From positions 1-63,757 of the IMG/VR virus record IMGVR_UViG_3300019458_000007: a DNA stretch of 63,757 bases; one strand, given 5' to 3'. The stretch's first letter is position 1, and every line of letters begins with the position of its first letter. Source of the DNA: a virus. The notes under the pieces are model-generated. The model searched no databases. It saw only the letters and a list, made by a program, of their open reading frames with translations, and was not told where the DNA came from. Shown one piece after another: positions 55,252 to 62,557 of the stretch. The translations under genes and the position numbers were made by a program.

Positions 55252-56415
55252 GTGTCACATTTTTCTCTTGACACGGAAAGCAGTTTAGACGTAGAATTCA
55301 AATCCTCGATCGGTTGCTTTTCACGCCCTGACGAGGATCCTAGAGAAGGAGAACTTTTGATCAATCCAAAGGACGTCTTACTTATTTACGGAGCGGGAGG
55401 CATTGGGAAATCGTCCCGGGCCGCGGAGGCGGCGGAGTATACGTTTAAGACTTCTGGCAAGAAGACGAGAGTGGTCAACGCAGACGGTGGTGGGACGTCG
55501 AGCGCGTTCGAGAATCTTGTTGACGCGGGTATTGCGGAGATTTGGAACGTAGATCAGTGGGAGGGCACGTTCGCTGCCCTCCAGCTTGCCTCCCTTGGCG
55601 GATGGCCCTCCAATCCGCAGACACCCAACTCTCCCATCCTCCTCCCCACCAGAGAATGGCGCCCTTGCGTCTTCTGCGAGAAAGACTCCGGGGCGAAGGG
55701 TCTCACGATGATTGGGGCGTGTGCAGCGTGCAAGAAGCCCTTTCCTCCCGGAACGATCTTGAAGGTGGAACAGGAACTTCTTCACGGAATCGAAGAGGTG
55801 GGTCTGATCGTCTTCGAGGGGATGACTGCCTTCGGAGATCTCCTCCTGAATCGCTTTCGCGACATCGACAAGTCGTCGGCCGCGGCCGTGGTGAAGGATG
55901 GAGATGCGACCGTCGTTCAAGTCGGGATGCAGCATTACCTCCTAGCACAGAACCAACTCATGACGTTCTTCTCGAACTGTCGAAGGATTCCGGTCGAGAC
56001 GATTTTATGGACGGCCCTTGAGCTTAAGTCGGACGAGATGGGCGACACCCTCTACGGTCCAGCGGGACCTGGGAAGAAACTCACCTCCCTCTGTATTCCC
56101 AAGTTCACCTCCGTGATTCATCTCGACGCCGTGACAAAAGTCCAGGGAGGGAAGAGGCTCACGAATCCTGATGGGACGGAGATCCTAGAGAGGAAGATGT
56201 TCCTTGCCCCCCACTATCCTATCGACGCTCCAGGAAAGCGGTGGGTCGCGAAGACGTCTGCCCCCCACGGTGGGGGAATGCCTCTAGTCATTGAATCCGA
56301 CATGGAGGTCTTCTTTGAGGAGCTGAAGAAGGCCAAGGCCGCGGCGAAGGATAAACTTCTGAAAAATGGGTTAGCCCCCACCCTTGACGGGGGATTAAAG
56401 GAGAAACAAAACTAA
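55252..56415 (+). CDS. RecA-like/Sak4-type P-loop ATPase
   Basis: 387 residues in the longest form. Walker A LIYGAGGIGKSS (residues 44-55), Walker B-like EEVGLIVFEGMTAFGDLL, a conserved Q and ILWTALELKSDEMGDTLYGP (sensor-like), and an inserted cysteine cluster CVFCEKDSGAKG... CAACKK that could bind zinc. Sak4-type proteins assist strand annealing with SSB and a nuclease; both neighbours fit (nuclease 53161, putative SSB 56416). The start is uncertain: GTG 55252 lies in a hairpin; TTG 55357 has AGAAGGAG five bases upstream and begins INPKDVLLIYG. Confidence 0.82.
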   Translation: MSHFSLDTESSLDVEFKSSIGCFSRPDEDPREGELLINPKDVLLIYGAGGIGKSSRAAEAAEYTFKTSGKKTRVVNADGGGTSSAFENLVDAGIAEIWNVDQWEGTFAALQLASLGGWPSNPQTPNSPILLPTREWRPCVFCEKDSGAKGLTMIGACAACKKPFPPGTILKVEQELLHGIEEVGLIVFEGMTAFGDLLLNRFRDIDKSSAAAVVKDGDATVVQVGMQHYLLAQNQLMTFFSNCRRIPVETILWTALELKSDEMGDTLYGPAGPGKKLTSLCIPKFTSVIHLDAVTKVQGGKRLTNPDGTEILERKMFLAPHYPIDAPGKRWVAKTSAPHGGGMPLVIESDMEVFFEELKKAKAAAKDKLLKNGLAPTLDGGLKEKQN

Positions 56416-57021
56416 ATGACTGACGGAAATGGTAGCACCTACTCTGACCTGACGGACCTGGTCCACACGGCTGAGGCGGTGCCTGAGGGTGTGGAGACGG
56501 CTGACTTCTCTGCGTTCATCCTGCTCCAACCCGGCGAGTACATGAGCCCCTCGCGGGTGATCAAGGGGAAGTCGAACCCTGACGGTTCCATCACCTTCGA
56601 GATCACCTTCGATTCGGGCTTCTTGCGCGACGGCGTCTTTGTCGGCGGGAAGGGTGACCGCACCTGGGTTTCCACTCGACTCTTCCAGTCGAAGGACGCT
56701 CAGGGGAACCCGCGACCCGGCAAGACTTCCACGGTGGCGGAATACCTGAAGAAGGCCGGCTTTGAGGTGAAGGGCCTCTCTGGTAGTGAGCTTATCGACC
56801 TGATGATCCAGTCGCAGGACATCCCGGTCGGGGTCTACGTGAAGTGGACCGAGCGCACGGAGCGGCAGGCGGATGGGACCTATCCCAAGGAGACCTTGAA
56901 GACCCGCGACTTCAACGTCGGCACCAAGGACGAGCCGGTGTACGTCCCCGAGGTTGAGGTGGCTGGGAAGAAGTTCCAGGCACGTCACCGCGTCTCGGGC
57001 TTCACCAACATCACGCAGTAA
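56416..57021 (+). CDS. Putative single-stranded DNA-binding protein
   Basis: 201 residues immediately after the RecA-like gene (spacing 0). Beta-rich with an OB-like rhythm (SITFEITFDSGFLRDGVFVG, DRTWVSTRLFQSKDAQGNPR, GVYVKWTERTERQADGTYPK) and aromatic residues. The pairing with a Sak4-like ATPase and strong C-ending codon bias (high expression) support an SSB-type role, but there is no family signature. Confidence 0.5.
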   Translation: MTDGNGSTYSDLTDLVHTAEAVPEGVETADFSAFILLQPGEYMSPSRVIKGKSNPDGSITFEITFDSGFLRDGVFVGGKGDRTWVSTRLFQSKDAQGNPRPGKTSTVAEYLKKAGFEVKGLSGSELIDLMIQSQDIPVGVYVKWTERTERQADGTYPKETLKTRDFNVGTKDEPVYVPEVEVAGKKFQARHRVSGFTNITQ

Positions 57022-57035
57022 GAGAAACAGAGAAG

Positions 57036-57073
57036 GAGGGATGGGGGGAGGTTAGCCTCCCCCCTCCGTTTTT
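57036..57073 (+). terminator. Rho-independent terminator
   Basis: GGGGGGAGG (57043-57051), loop TTAG, CCTCCCCCC (57056-57064), then TCCGTTTTTG. A 9-bp GC stem followed by five T: a strong intrinsic terminator after the putative SSB gene. Confidence 0.9.
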
Positions 57074-57075
57074 GA

Positions 57076-57273
57076 ATGAAGAACATTGGAGATGTAATGG
57101 GCAACTCTAGAGATCGTGATCTCGCTTCCCTCGAAGCGGCCGTTCTTTCCCTCGTTGATTCCGTCAACGAGTGGGATGCCCGACAGATGGTGGGAAAGAC
57201 GGAGTGGAGAGGCTTCCTCAAAGCGCTTTCAAAGGTGAATGGCCTCGTAAAGCGTTTGGAGTCAACCACTTAG
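57076..57273 (+). CDS. 65-residue small helical protein
   Basis: ATG 57076 lies 2 bases after the terminator T-run, so either read-through or an unseen promoter feeds it; an ATG at 57097 with GGAG 11 bases upstream is an alternative. RDRDLASLEAAVLSLVDSVN, EWRGFLKALSKVNGLVKRLE. Unknown. Confidence 0.6.
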   Translation: MKNIGDVMGNSRDRDLASLEAAVLSLVDSVNEWDARQMVGKTEWRGFLKALSKVNGLVKRLESTT

Positions 57274-57277
57274 CTTA

Positions 57278-57306
57278 TTGACTTTCTAGAGAAAGTGTGT
57301 TAACCT
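57278..57306 (+). promoter_or_regulatory. Possible promoter/operator with dyad
   Basis: TTGACT (57278-57283), 17 bases, TAACCT (57301-57306). The dyad ACTTTCT-AG-AGAAAGT (57281-57296) overlaps the -35. The predicted start of transcription would be inside the next small gene, so it might serve the lipoprotein gene at 57462. Weak -10. Confidence 0.35.
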
Positions 57307-57307
57307 G

Positions 57308-57472
57308 ATGACCATGAAGAAGAAGCAGAAAGACTTTCCCCCCGAGCCGGAGGACGCCACCGACGCGGGTTGGTTGGCAAGAAACTCTGACCTTCGGGGG
57401 CCCGACCCGGATCAAGAAGCTAGGGTACTTGGGGTCTCCTTCGTCAACACGAGGCCACCCCGTGAAGAGTAG
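57308..57472 (+). CDS. 54-residue small protein
   Basis: ATG 57308 (or the ATG two codons later). KKKQKDFPPEPEDATDAGWL, GPDPDQEARVLGVSFVNTRP, acidic/Pro-rich. Overlaps the start of the lipoprotein gene by 11 bases. Confidence 0.5.
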   Translation: MTMKKKQKDFPPEPEDATDAGWLARNSDLRGPDPDQEARVLGVSFVNTRPPREE

Positions 57473-58451
57473 ATTTTTCTCTTTGCTCCTCCTACCCCTC
57501 CTTAGCTGCGGAGGTATGGAGATCCCAGATCAGGGGCTCACGCCGTGTCAGCGTGCTACGGTAGAGAGAATCCTAGCTTGCCAAAAGGATCCGAACTCCG
57601 GAGACTGCGCAGATGCGCGGGAGAGGGAATCCAAGGCGTGTGCGCCCCTACCGGGGCCCACTCCCGAGCCCCTCCCGGGGCCAACGCCGGAACCCTCTCC
57701 AGAACCCACCCCGGAACCCTCTCCGGAGCCTTCACCGCCTCCGACGCCCGAGCCGACCCCCGAGCCCTCTCCCCTCCCGGGTCGGCCTAACATTCAGTGG
57801 AAGCTGACTGACGCTTCTGACGTCTGCCTCCTCGCTCAGGTAGAGGGTAACCCCAATCTGGGCATTCCTCCCACCGCCGCGCCCGCGCCACAGTTTATCT
57901 TTGATGTGGAGGCCGTAACGGCCGCCCACCCGCCGCTTCCGGGGGACACCGAAGCCACTTGGTATTCACGCCTCGCCCCCTTCTTTTGGGAGCGCGGCCT
58001 TGATGTAGCCCTCTACGGGGAGGAACTGGCCGTCTCGAAAGACGGACGAACCTCTGAGAATTACGATCGCCTTCTCTCAAACGGGGATCCCAGAACCGGC
58101 CCCAAAACTTTTCGCTCTCGTTGCTTCCCCGCTACTCTTTCGGAGGTCCTCCCCCTTCGCCCCTATCCCACCACCGTCGACTCGATCCGGATAAAGAAGT
58201 TTGGGGAGTGGCTCGACGGTGTGGCCCTTCACAGGAACTTCCCTCCCGACCCCAACTTCCCACCTGACCGTGCCTTCGTCCCGACTTGTGGTCCTGAGGG
58301 ACCTGGAAGGGAAGAGTGCGACAAGGCACTCCCCGTGCGGTGGGAAGGGAATGGAAGAGTGAACGTCACCAACCCGTGGCTCTTCAAGCCTTCGGGTGGA
58401 AGAGTGCGGGCCTGCGTCGGGAGTGTCTGCTCCGATTGGCTTGAGCCGTGA
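57462..58451 (+). CDS. Predicted lipoprotein with Pro-Glu repeat linker
   Basis: 329 residues from GTG 57462: MKSRFFSLLLLPLLSCGG is a lipoprotein signal with Cys16 after LLS. Residues about 65-110 are a PTPEP/PSPEP linker (at least eight repeats), like wall-spanning or envelope-spanning linkers. The C-terminal domain (LTDASDVCLLAQVEGNPNLG, PRTGPKTFRSRCFPATLSEV) has six scattered cysteines for disulfides. The earlier in-frame start at 57429 would hide the signal. Surface-anchored during infection; role unknown. Confidence 0.75.
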   Translation: MKSRFFSLLLLPLLSCGGMEIPDQGLTPCQRATVERILACQKDPNSGDCADARERESKACAPLPGPTPEPLPGPTPEPSPEPTPEPSPEPSPPPTPEPTPEPSPLPGRPNIQWKLTDASDVCLLAQVEGNPNLGIPPTAAPAPQFIFDVEAVTAAHPPLPGDTEATWYSRLAPFFWERGLDVALYGEELAVSKDGRTSENYDRLLSNGDPRTGPKTFRSRCFPATLSEVLPLRPYPTTVDSIRIKKFGEWLDGVALHRNFPPDPNFPPDRAFVPTCGPEGPGREECDKALPVRWEGNGRVNVTNPWLFKPSGGRVRACVGSVCSDWLEP

Positions 58452-58741
58452 AGCTGAGCTGGAGAGCTGCTTGTTGGACAGTGGCCGTAGTGCTTACCTT
58501 CGCCATGCTGGCCGGACTCGCACACTTCCAGGCCCGCCCGAAGTGGTGGGTCGTTTGTTACCTCGATGTGGGTGGGCCAGTATGCCCACACTTCGTGAAA
58601 GCTCTCAGCTATCGTATAGAGGGCAATTGTGTCCGGTTCTCGACCGACGCAACGTTCTGCAATATCTTTGGGGTGGTCCCCTACGTAGGATCCGAGGAGA
58701 AGGGTAAGGCAAGTGGAACTACCTCCGCTGAGGCGAGGTGA
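58448..58741 (+). CDS. 97-residue membrane protein
   Basis: GTG 58448 overlaps the lipoprotein stop (GTGA). KLSWRAACWTVAVVLTFAML AGLAHFQ is a single N-terminal membrane segment; the rest has several cysteines (WWVVCYLDVGGPVCPHFV, GNCVRFSTDATFCNIFG) that may form disulfides outside the cytoplasm. Unknown; near the lysis genes. Confidence 0.65.
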   Translation: MKLSWRAACWTVAVVLTFAMLAGLAHFQARPKWWVVCYLDVGGPVCPHFVKALSYRIEGNCVRFSTDATFCNIFGVVPYVGSEEKGKASGTTSAEAR

Positions 58742-59108
58742 TCTCCTTGAGATCACTTGGGTCGATATCTTCGAGGACGTCGTCGGAAACCCGGACAAGG
58801 GTGACCTGGCGCGACGAGTTTCTTTCGGACTGTTTTGGGAGACACGTCCCTCCAGGGGAGTCGACGCCCTCGTTACAACGACCACTCTAGAAGAGGATCA
58901 CTCCCAATCCGGTTACTGCATCTACCCACTGTCCTGCATTATCGACCTAAAGATCATAAAGAGAGCCAAAAAGAATGGACCAACTAGCCCTAGAGTACGT
59001 AAAAGCTCTCGGCCCGACGGGCATATACATCGTAGCGATCGTCTACCTGTGGAGGGACAGGCAGAAGCTAGAAGAGAGAATCCTCTCCCTCTTGACCGAG
59101 ACAACTAA
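58713..59108 (+). CDS. 131-residue protein overlapping the holin-like gene
   Basis: GTG 58713. The first 88 residues look genuine (PLRRGDLLEITWVDIFEDVV, YCIYPLSCIIDLKIIKRAKK). From about 58975 the frame overlaps the holin-like gene for 134 bases and becomes Arg/Pro-rich, so the C-terminal 44 residues may be fortuitous or the result of a lost stop. W-D--e---G-------v-----lp----i-l--i is a pattern common to small phage proteins. Confidence 0.6.
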   Translation: MELPPLRRGDLLEITWVDIFEDVVGNPDKGDLARRVSFGLFWETRPSRGVDALVTTTTLEEDHSQSGYCIYPLSCIIDLKIIKRAKKNGPTSPRVRKSSRPDGHIHRSDRLPVEGQAEARRENPLPLDRDN

Positions 59109-59175
59109 ACAGAACACCCTAGTCGCGAAAGCGTTGGAGGATCTCCTTGAAAAGCATTCCACTTCTTCCAGCTAG
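58975..59175 (+). CDS. Holin-like membrane protein
   Basis: 66 residues: GPTGIYIVAIVYLWRDRQKL is one membrane helix followed by an amphipathic charged helix (EERILSLLTETTKQNTLVAK). This shape (one N-terminal segment plus coiled tail) is typical of XhlA/BhlA-type holin components. It is two genes ahead of the endolysin. Confidence 0.65.
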   Translation: MDQLALEYVKALGPTGIYIVAIVYLWRDRQKLEERILSLLTETTKQNTLVAKALEDLLEKHSTSSS

Positions 59176-59293
59176 GGAAGACGAGTTCCTAAAGGTGGAG
59201 GCCGCCTACATGGAATCGGCCCTCCGAGTGGCGGCGCTAATTCAGGCTGCGGCCAAGAAGGCGAAGCAGAACGGGAAGGATAAGGAGGAGTGA
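59147..59293 (+). CDS. 48-residue small protein between holin and endolysin
   Basis: TTG 59147 with GGAGG six bases upstream. KSIPLLPAREDEFLKVEAAY, MESALRVAALIQAAAKKAKQ. Its stop overlaps the endolysin GTG. Could be a lysis accessory, but there is no signal or membrane segment. Confidence 0.5.
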   Translation: MKSIPLLPAREDEFLKVEAAYMESALRVAALIQAAAKKAKQNGKDKEE

Positions 59294-59646
59294 GCCTCAA
59301 AGAGCAGAGAATCTTCTTCACCCTCCAGGTTGCCACTCTCATAGAGTGGGCCTCCTCTCTAGGCTACGATCTAGCCTTTGACGAGGCGAGGGTGTTCTCC
59401 CCTAGGAGAGTCAGGAAGAATGGAGAGACGTTCTTTGCGGAAGATGCCGTCCACAAGAAGGGCTCCCGTCACCACGACGGGCGCGCGGTTGATCTCCTCC
59501 TCTACATAGACGGCAAGTACATCTCTAACGGGGACCACCCAGCGTGGGCCCGCTTAGGGGAGTTCTGGAAGTCCCTCTCCCCACATCTTACCTGGGGTGG
59601 AGATTTCCCTTCCAAGGACGCTAATCACTTCTCCATCTTTGAGTAA
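59290..59646 (+). CDS. Endolysin, M15-type peptidase (VanY/L-Ala-D-Glu peptidase-like)
   Basis: 118 residues from GTG 59290 (GTGA overlap, AAGGAGG upstream). HKKGSRHHDGRAVDLLLYID carries SxHxxGxAxD with the zinc His/Asp; LTWGGDFPSKDANHFSIF carries the second zinc His in the WGGdf---D--HF motif. Single-domain enzymes of about 120-140 residues cleave peptide cross-bridges in peptidoglycan. Follows the holin-like gene, forming the lysis cassette. Confidence 0.9.
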   Translation: MSLKEQRIFFTLQVATLIEWASSLGYDLAFDEARVFSPRRVRKNGETFFAEDAVHKKGSRHHDGRAVDLLLYIDGKYISNGDHPAWARLGEFWKSLSPHLTWGGDFPSKDANHFSIFE

Positions 59647-59663
59647 CGGCTCGAAGAAAAAGT

Positions 59664-60131
59664 TTGACATACAAAAAAAGACGTAGTAGGGTAGATCCAC
59701 TAGAAGCGATCGACTCGTTGGTACAGCCATATTCAGAGGAGATTATCTTACATGGGAGAGAGGTAGTGAAGAGGGCCTTAGAGGAGGACCCCCTAGGAAA
59801 AGACTCTAGAGAGCCTGGAGCGAAGATGGATCTAGGAAAGCCTCCCCTCTTGAGGGGAGTCCTCCAATACTTCCCCCGTGCTCTAGAGGCCGTTGCAACC
59901 GTTTCCCTCAAAGGAGCGGAGAAGTACAGTTGGAAAGGATGGGAGGCCGTCCCAGACGGAGTTAACCGCTATGGCGACGCCCTCGTGAGGCACCTCCTGG
60001 CAGAGGAGACGGAGGGTCCCTACGATCACTACCTCGATCTTCACCACGCAGCCGCCACCGCCTGGAACGCCCTCGCGAGGTTGGAGTTGGTTCTCCGTTC
60101 AGGCGTCCCGCTGAGGAATCCCAAGAAGTGA
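59664..60131 (+). CDS. dATP/dGTP diphosphohydrolase-like protein (DUF5664)
   Basis: 155 residues (TTG 59664; the upstream site is poor). REPGAKMDLGKPPLLRGVLQ YFPRALEAVATVSLKGAEKY, GVNRYGDALVRHLLAEETEG, DLHHAAATAWNALARLELV match DUF5664, named as the N-terminal domain of a dATP/dGTP diphosphohydrolase and related to the MazG-like all-alpha fold (E/D-x-K ligands in each helix). Such enzymes adjust nucleotide pools, including in phages with 2-aminoadenine DNA; no PurZ is visible here. Confidence 0.8.
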   Translation: MTYKKRRSRVDPLEAIDSLVQPYSEEIILHGREVVKRALEEDPLGKDSREPGAKMDLGKPPLLRGVLQYFPRALEAVATVSLKGAEKYSWKGWEAVPDGVNRYGDALVRHLLAEETEGPYDHYLDLHHAAATAWNALARLELVLRSGVPLRNPKK

Positions 60132-60274
60132 AAGAAACTTACTGCCTCATCTGCGGAAGAGAGATGGAGTTTGACGAAGGGGAGAAGGTGCTCCGGCTCT
60201 GTTGGACCTGCTCTCGAATCGAGGAAAGAGAGGCTGCCCTTTTTGACTCTTATAATGAAGAGGAAGAAGAATGA
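60128..60274 (+). CDS. 48-residue zinc-ribbon protein
   Basis: GTG 60128 overlaps the previous stop. KETYCLICGREMEFDEGEKV, LRLCWTCSRIEEREAALFDS: CxxC-x14-CxxC. Ends in an ATGA overlap. Confidence 0.65.
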   Translation: MKETYCLICGREMEFDEGEKVLRLCWTCSRIEEREAALFDSYNEEEEE

Positions 60275-60459
60275 GTTTTTTCCGTAACATGGCTGATGAA
60301 GATCTGGAATTCAAAGTCGGCGATGAGGGCTTTGACTACTTCTTTCGATTTTATGTGGGAGAGGATTCTACAGACGACCCCAATCTTAAGGCACTAATTC
60401 ATCAATACAACCGTGCCGCTGACGAGCTTGAGGCTTACCTTGGGTTAGGTGAAGAATGA
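60271..60459 (+). CDS. 62-residue acidic protein
   Basis: ATG 60271. FRNMADEDLEFKVGDEGFDY, FFRFYVGEDSTDDPNLKALI, NRAADELEAYLGLGEE. Unknown; coupled on both sides. Confidence 0.65.
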   Translation: MSFFRNMADEDLEFKVGDEGFDYFFRFYVGEDSTDDPNLKALIHQYNRAADELEAYLGLGEE

Positions 60460-61163
60460 GTGACAAAGCGAAGGTCCTTCTTTGGGACATCGAGTCGAGG
60501 GGCCTAGTCGGTGACTACGGCTCTATCCTCTGCATCGGTTGGCAGTGGCTTGGAGAAAAGACAGTCCACGTCAAGACGATCCACGACATCTCGGGAAGGC
60601 ACCCCCTCGATGACCGTGAGCTGGTGCGGTGGTTTATCGAGAATGTCTGGAACCGAGCGGACATTGCAGTGGGGTGGTACTCTGGAGGCCACGACGAACC
60701 GTTCCTCCGGACGAGGGCGATCCTCCACGGCCTACCTGCACCAAAGGACGTTACGACCCTCGATCTCTGGGGCAAGGTACGGAAGCGCTTCAAGTTCTCC
60801 CGTAACTCCCTAGACAACGTCTCACGACATCTTCCTGGAGTCCCCAGGAAGTGGTACAACCCGGCCCCCGATTTCGAGAAGGTGCTCTACGGTGACAAGG
60901 CCGCGCTTCGACGAATCGCCCACCACTGTAAGGTGGATGTGCAAGTCACGGAGGCCGCCTACAGGAAGTTCGCCCCCTTCATCCTCACGCATCCTAGAGT
61001 GACGCACGACGTTGGGAGATGCCGCACTTGCGGTTCGACCTCCCTTCAGAGGAGAGGCTGGAAGTTCTCGGCAGCGAAGGGCCGTCAGATTCAGGTTCGC
61101 TGCAACGCTTGTGGATCGTGGGACGCAAAGACAGAGAAGGATTTGGAGAAGAGGGGGAAGTGA
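60456..61163 (+). CDS. RNase H-fold 3'-5' exonuclease with zinc ribbon
   Basis: 235 residues. VLLWDIESRGLVGDYGSILC has the D-x-E motif; AVGWYSGGHDEPFLRTRA (Asp in the second motif), TTLDLWGKVRKRF, AHHCKVDVQVTEAAY (D of the third motif) follow, as in DnaQ/YprB-like exonucleases. Residues 185-225 are a zinc ribbon (RCRTCGSTSLQRRGW ... VRCNACGSW). Likely DNA or RNA exonuclease in replication or repair. Confidence 0.85.
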   Translation: MSDKAKVLLWDIESRGLVGDYGSILCIGWQWLGEKTVHVKTIHDISGRHPLDDRELVRWFIENVWNRADIAVGWYSGGHDEPFLRTRAILHGLPAPKDVTTLDLWGKVRKRFKFSRNSLDNVSRHLPGVPRKWYNPAPDFEKVLYGDKAALRRIAHHCKVDVQVTEAAYRKFAPFILTHPRVTHDVGRCRTCGSTSLQRRGWKFSAAKGRQIQVRCNACGSWDAKTEKDLEKRGK

Positions 61164-61303
61164 TGAAGAGCTTTGAGCGGGGTCGTTTCTTTCTTGCCTA
61201 TTGGCCTCGCGCGGATTGGACCTACTTCGATATTCACTTCCTCACACCGTGCTGCCACCTCAGCATCACTCTCGGGAAGTTTTCACTGGACATCTCTAAA
61301 TGA
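61163..61303 (+). CDS. 46-residue small protein
   Basis: ATG 61163 overlaps the previous stop (TGATG). KSFERGRFFLAYWPRADWTY, FDIHFLTPCCHLSITLGKFS. An aromatic-rich beta protein. Unknown. Confidence 0.65.
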   Translation: MKSFERGRFFLAYWPRADWTYFDIHFLTPCCHLSITLGKFSLDISK

Positions 61304-61509
61304 CGTTGAAAGAGGGTGAGGAACTCCCTAGGAGGGAAATCTCCCCTGAGGCCATCTTCCTCGCTGAGGTCCTCCACCACGAAGCGCGCCTTGAGCGAAT
61401 CCACACTATTCTAGAGCTTGCCCTTAGAGCAGAGAGAGAAAAGAAGGAGAAGGATGAAGGACCGTCTTCGGACGATCAGAGCCAACGCGACCCTGACATT
61501 TCCATTTGA
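61300..61509 (+). CDS. 69-residue helical protein
   Basis: ATG 61300 overlaps the previous stop. KEGEELPRREISPEAIFLAE, VLHHEARLERIHTILELALR, then a charged tail. Overlaps the next gene by 56 bases. Confidence 0.6.
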   Translation: MTLKEGEELPRREISPEAIFLAEVLHHEARLERIHTILELALRAEREKKEKDEGPSSDDQSQRDPDISI

Positions 61510-61618
61510 GGTTGAGGTAGAAGACGGCGAGGACGTAAAGAGAGCGCTCTACGAGGAGGCCTTCTCTATGATCGACCCGCCCTTCGATGGATGGTTCCTC
61601 CGAGTGGAGGAGGAGTGA
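61454..61618 (+). CDS. 54-residue acidic protein
   Basis: ATG 61454 with AAGAAGGAGAAGG upstream. KDRLRTIRANATLTFPFEVE, VEDGEDVKRALYEEAFSMID, DGWFLRVEEE. Strand-helix small protein. Unknown; abuts the ATPase start. Confidence 0.65.
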   Translation: MKDRLRTIRANATLTFPFEVEVEDGEDVKRALYEEAFSMIDPPFDGWFLRVEEE

Positions 61619-62557
61619 GTGGCTCTTTACTCGTGGGACGAACTCTCCCGCTTGAAAGTGGAGGAGCCCGAATTTTTCATTGACCCCTTCGTAGTGAAGG
61701 AGGGAATCACTTTCTTTTGGGCGAAGAGCAGCGTAGGAAAGTCCCCCGTCTCGTGGGAAATGGCCTCCTCTATTGGGAAGGGAACTTCCTTTTTCGGCCT
61801 TCCCTCCCGCGTCGGTCGAGTCCTTTACATCGACGTTGACACTCCCGAGAACGCCCTTGCGGCGAGGATCGGGAAGAAGCCCGTCGCTCCCAACGTTTGG
61901 TTCTACATCGCCAAACCTTTAGGGATTCCCAACATCCGAAAGGAAGTGGAGGACGAGCTTAAGAGCCTCCAGAAAGACATCCACCCGGATGTAGTCTTTC
62001 TCAACACCCTCCGAAAAGTCCACCGCCTCGACGACAAAGACTCCGCCACCCCGGTGACGGTCTACGAATACTTCCAGCACCTTTATCCCCAAGCGGCCCT
62101 CGTCTTCATTCACCATACCAAGAAGAGCCCAATCGACCCGAGGATGAAGGAGAACAAGGGAGAGAACTTCTCAGGGTCGCAACACTGGATCAATGACGCT
62201 CAAGTGGGCCTCCACCTGGAGCGTTACAACGATCCTCGGGGCCGTTTCAACATTAGACTCTACCACAAGAAGAGTCAGATCTCCCGCCGCCTACGGCCGG
62301 TCCCTCTCCTTCTTCACCAAGACGGCACCACCATTACCTGTCCTCTCTTCGAGGACATGAAGACGGTCTACGCGATGATGAATGAGAGGGAGGAGAAGGG
62401 AGGAGCGCTAGATGAGGTGGTGGCACAAGAGTTGAAGATCTCAACGGCTACGGCGCGAAGGCTGCGTCTTCCAATCGAGCTGGGACAGTTTCCCACTAGT
62501 CGCCATTGGCTGGACCCGGAGACGGGGGATGAAGAGGGGGAGGAGGACGGTGAGTAG
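61619..62557 (+). CDS. RepA/RecA-fold hexameric helicase-like ATPase
   Basis: 312 residues from GTG 61619 (GGAGGAGTGA upstream). Walker A ITFFWAKSSVGKSPVSW (35-42 as AKSSVGKS), VLYIDVDTPENALAARIG, Walker B HPDVVFLNTLRKVHRLD, YPQAALVFIHHTKKS (HH sensor) and a C-terminal winged-helix-like region (DEVVAQELKISTATARRLRL). This is the AAA_25/RepA-like group used as replicative helicases or helicase loaders by plasmids and phages. No separate DnaB helicase or primase is recognised, so it is the best helicase candidate. Confidence 0.82.
   Translation: MALYSWDELSRLKVEEPEFFIDPFVVKEGITFFWAKSSVGKSPVSWEMASSIGKGTSFFGLPSRVGRVLYIDVDTPENALAARIGKKPVAPNVWFYIAKPLGIPNIRKEVEDELKSLQKDIHPDVVFLNTLRKVHRLDDKDSATPVTVYEYFQHLYPQAALVFIHHTKKSPIDPRMKENKGENFSGSQHWINDAQVGLHLERYNDPRGRFNIRLYHKKSQISRRLRPVPLLLHQDGTTITCPLFEDMKTVYAMMNEREEKGGALDEVVAQELKISTATARRLRLPIELGQFPTSRHWLDPETGDEEGEEDGE

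Noticed and set aside
59664-59692. TTGACA...TAGGGT promoter upstream of the DUF5664 gene
   Set aside because: The -10 fits badly and TTGACA is at the gene's own start codon; likely coincidence.
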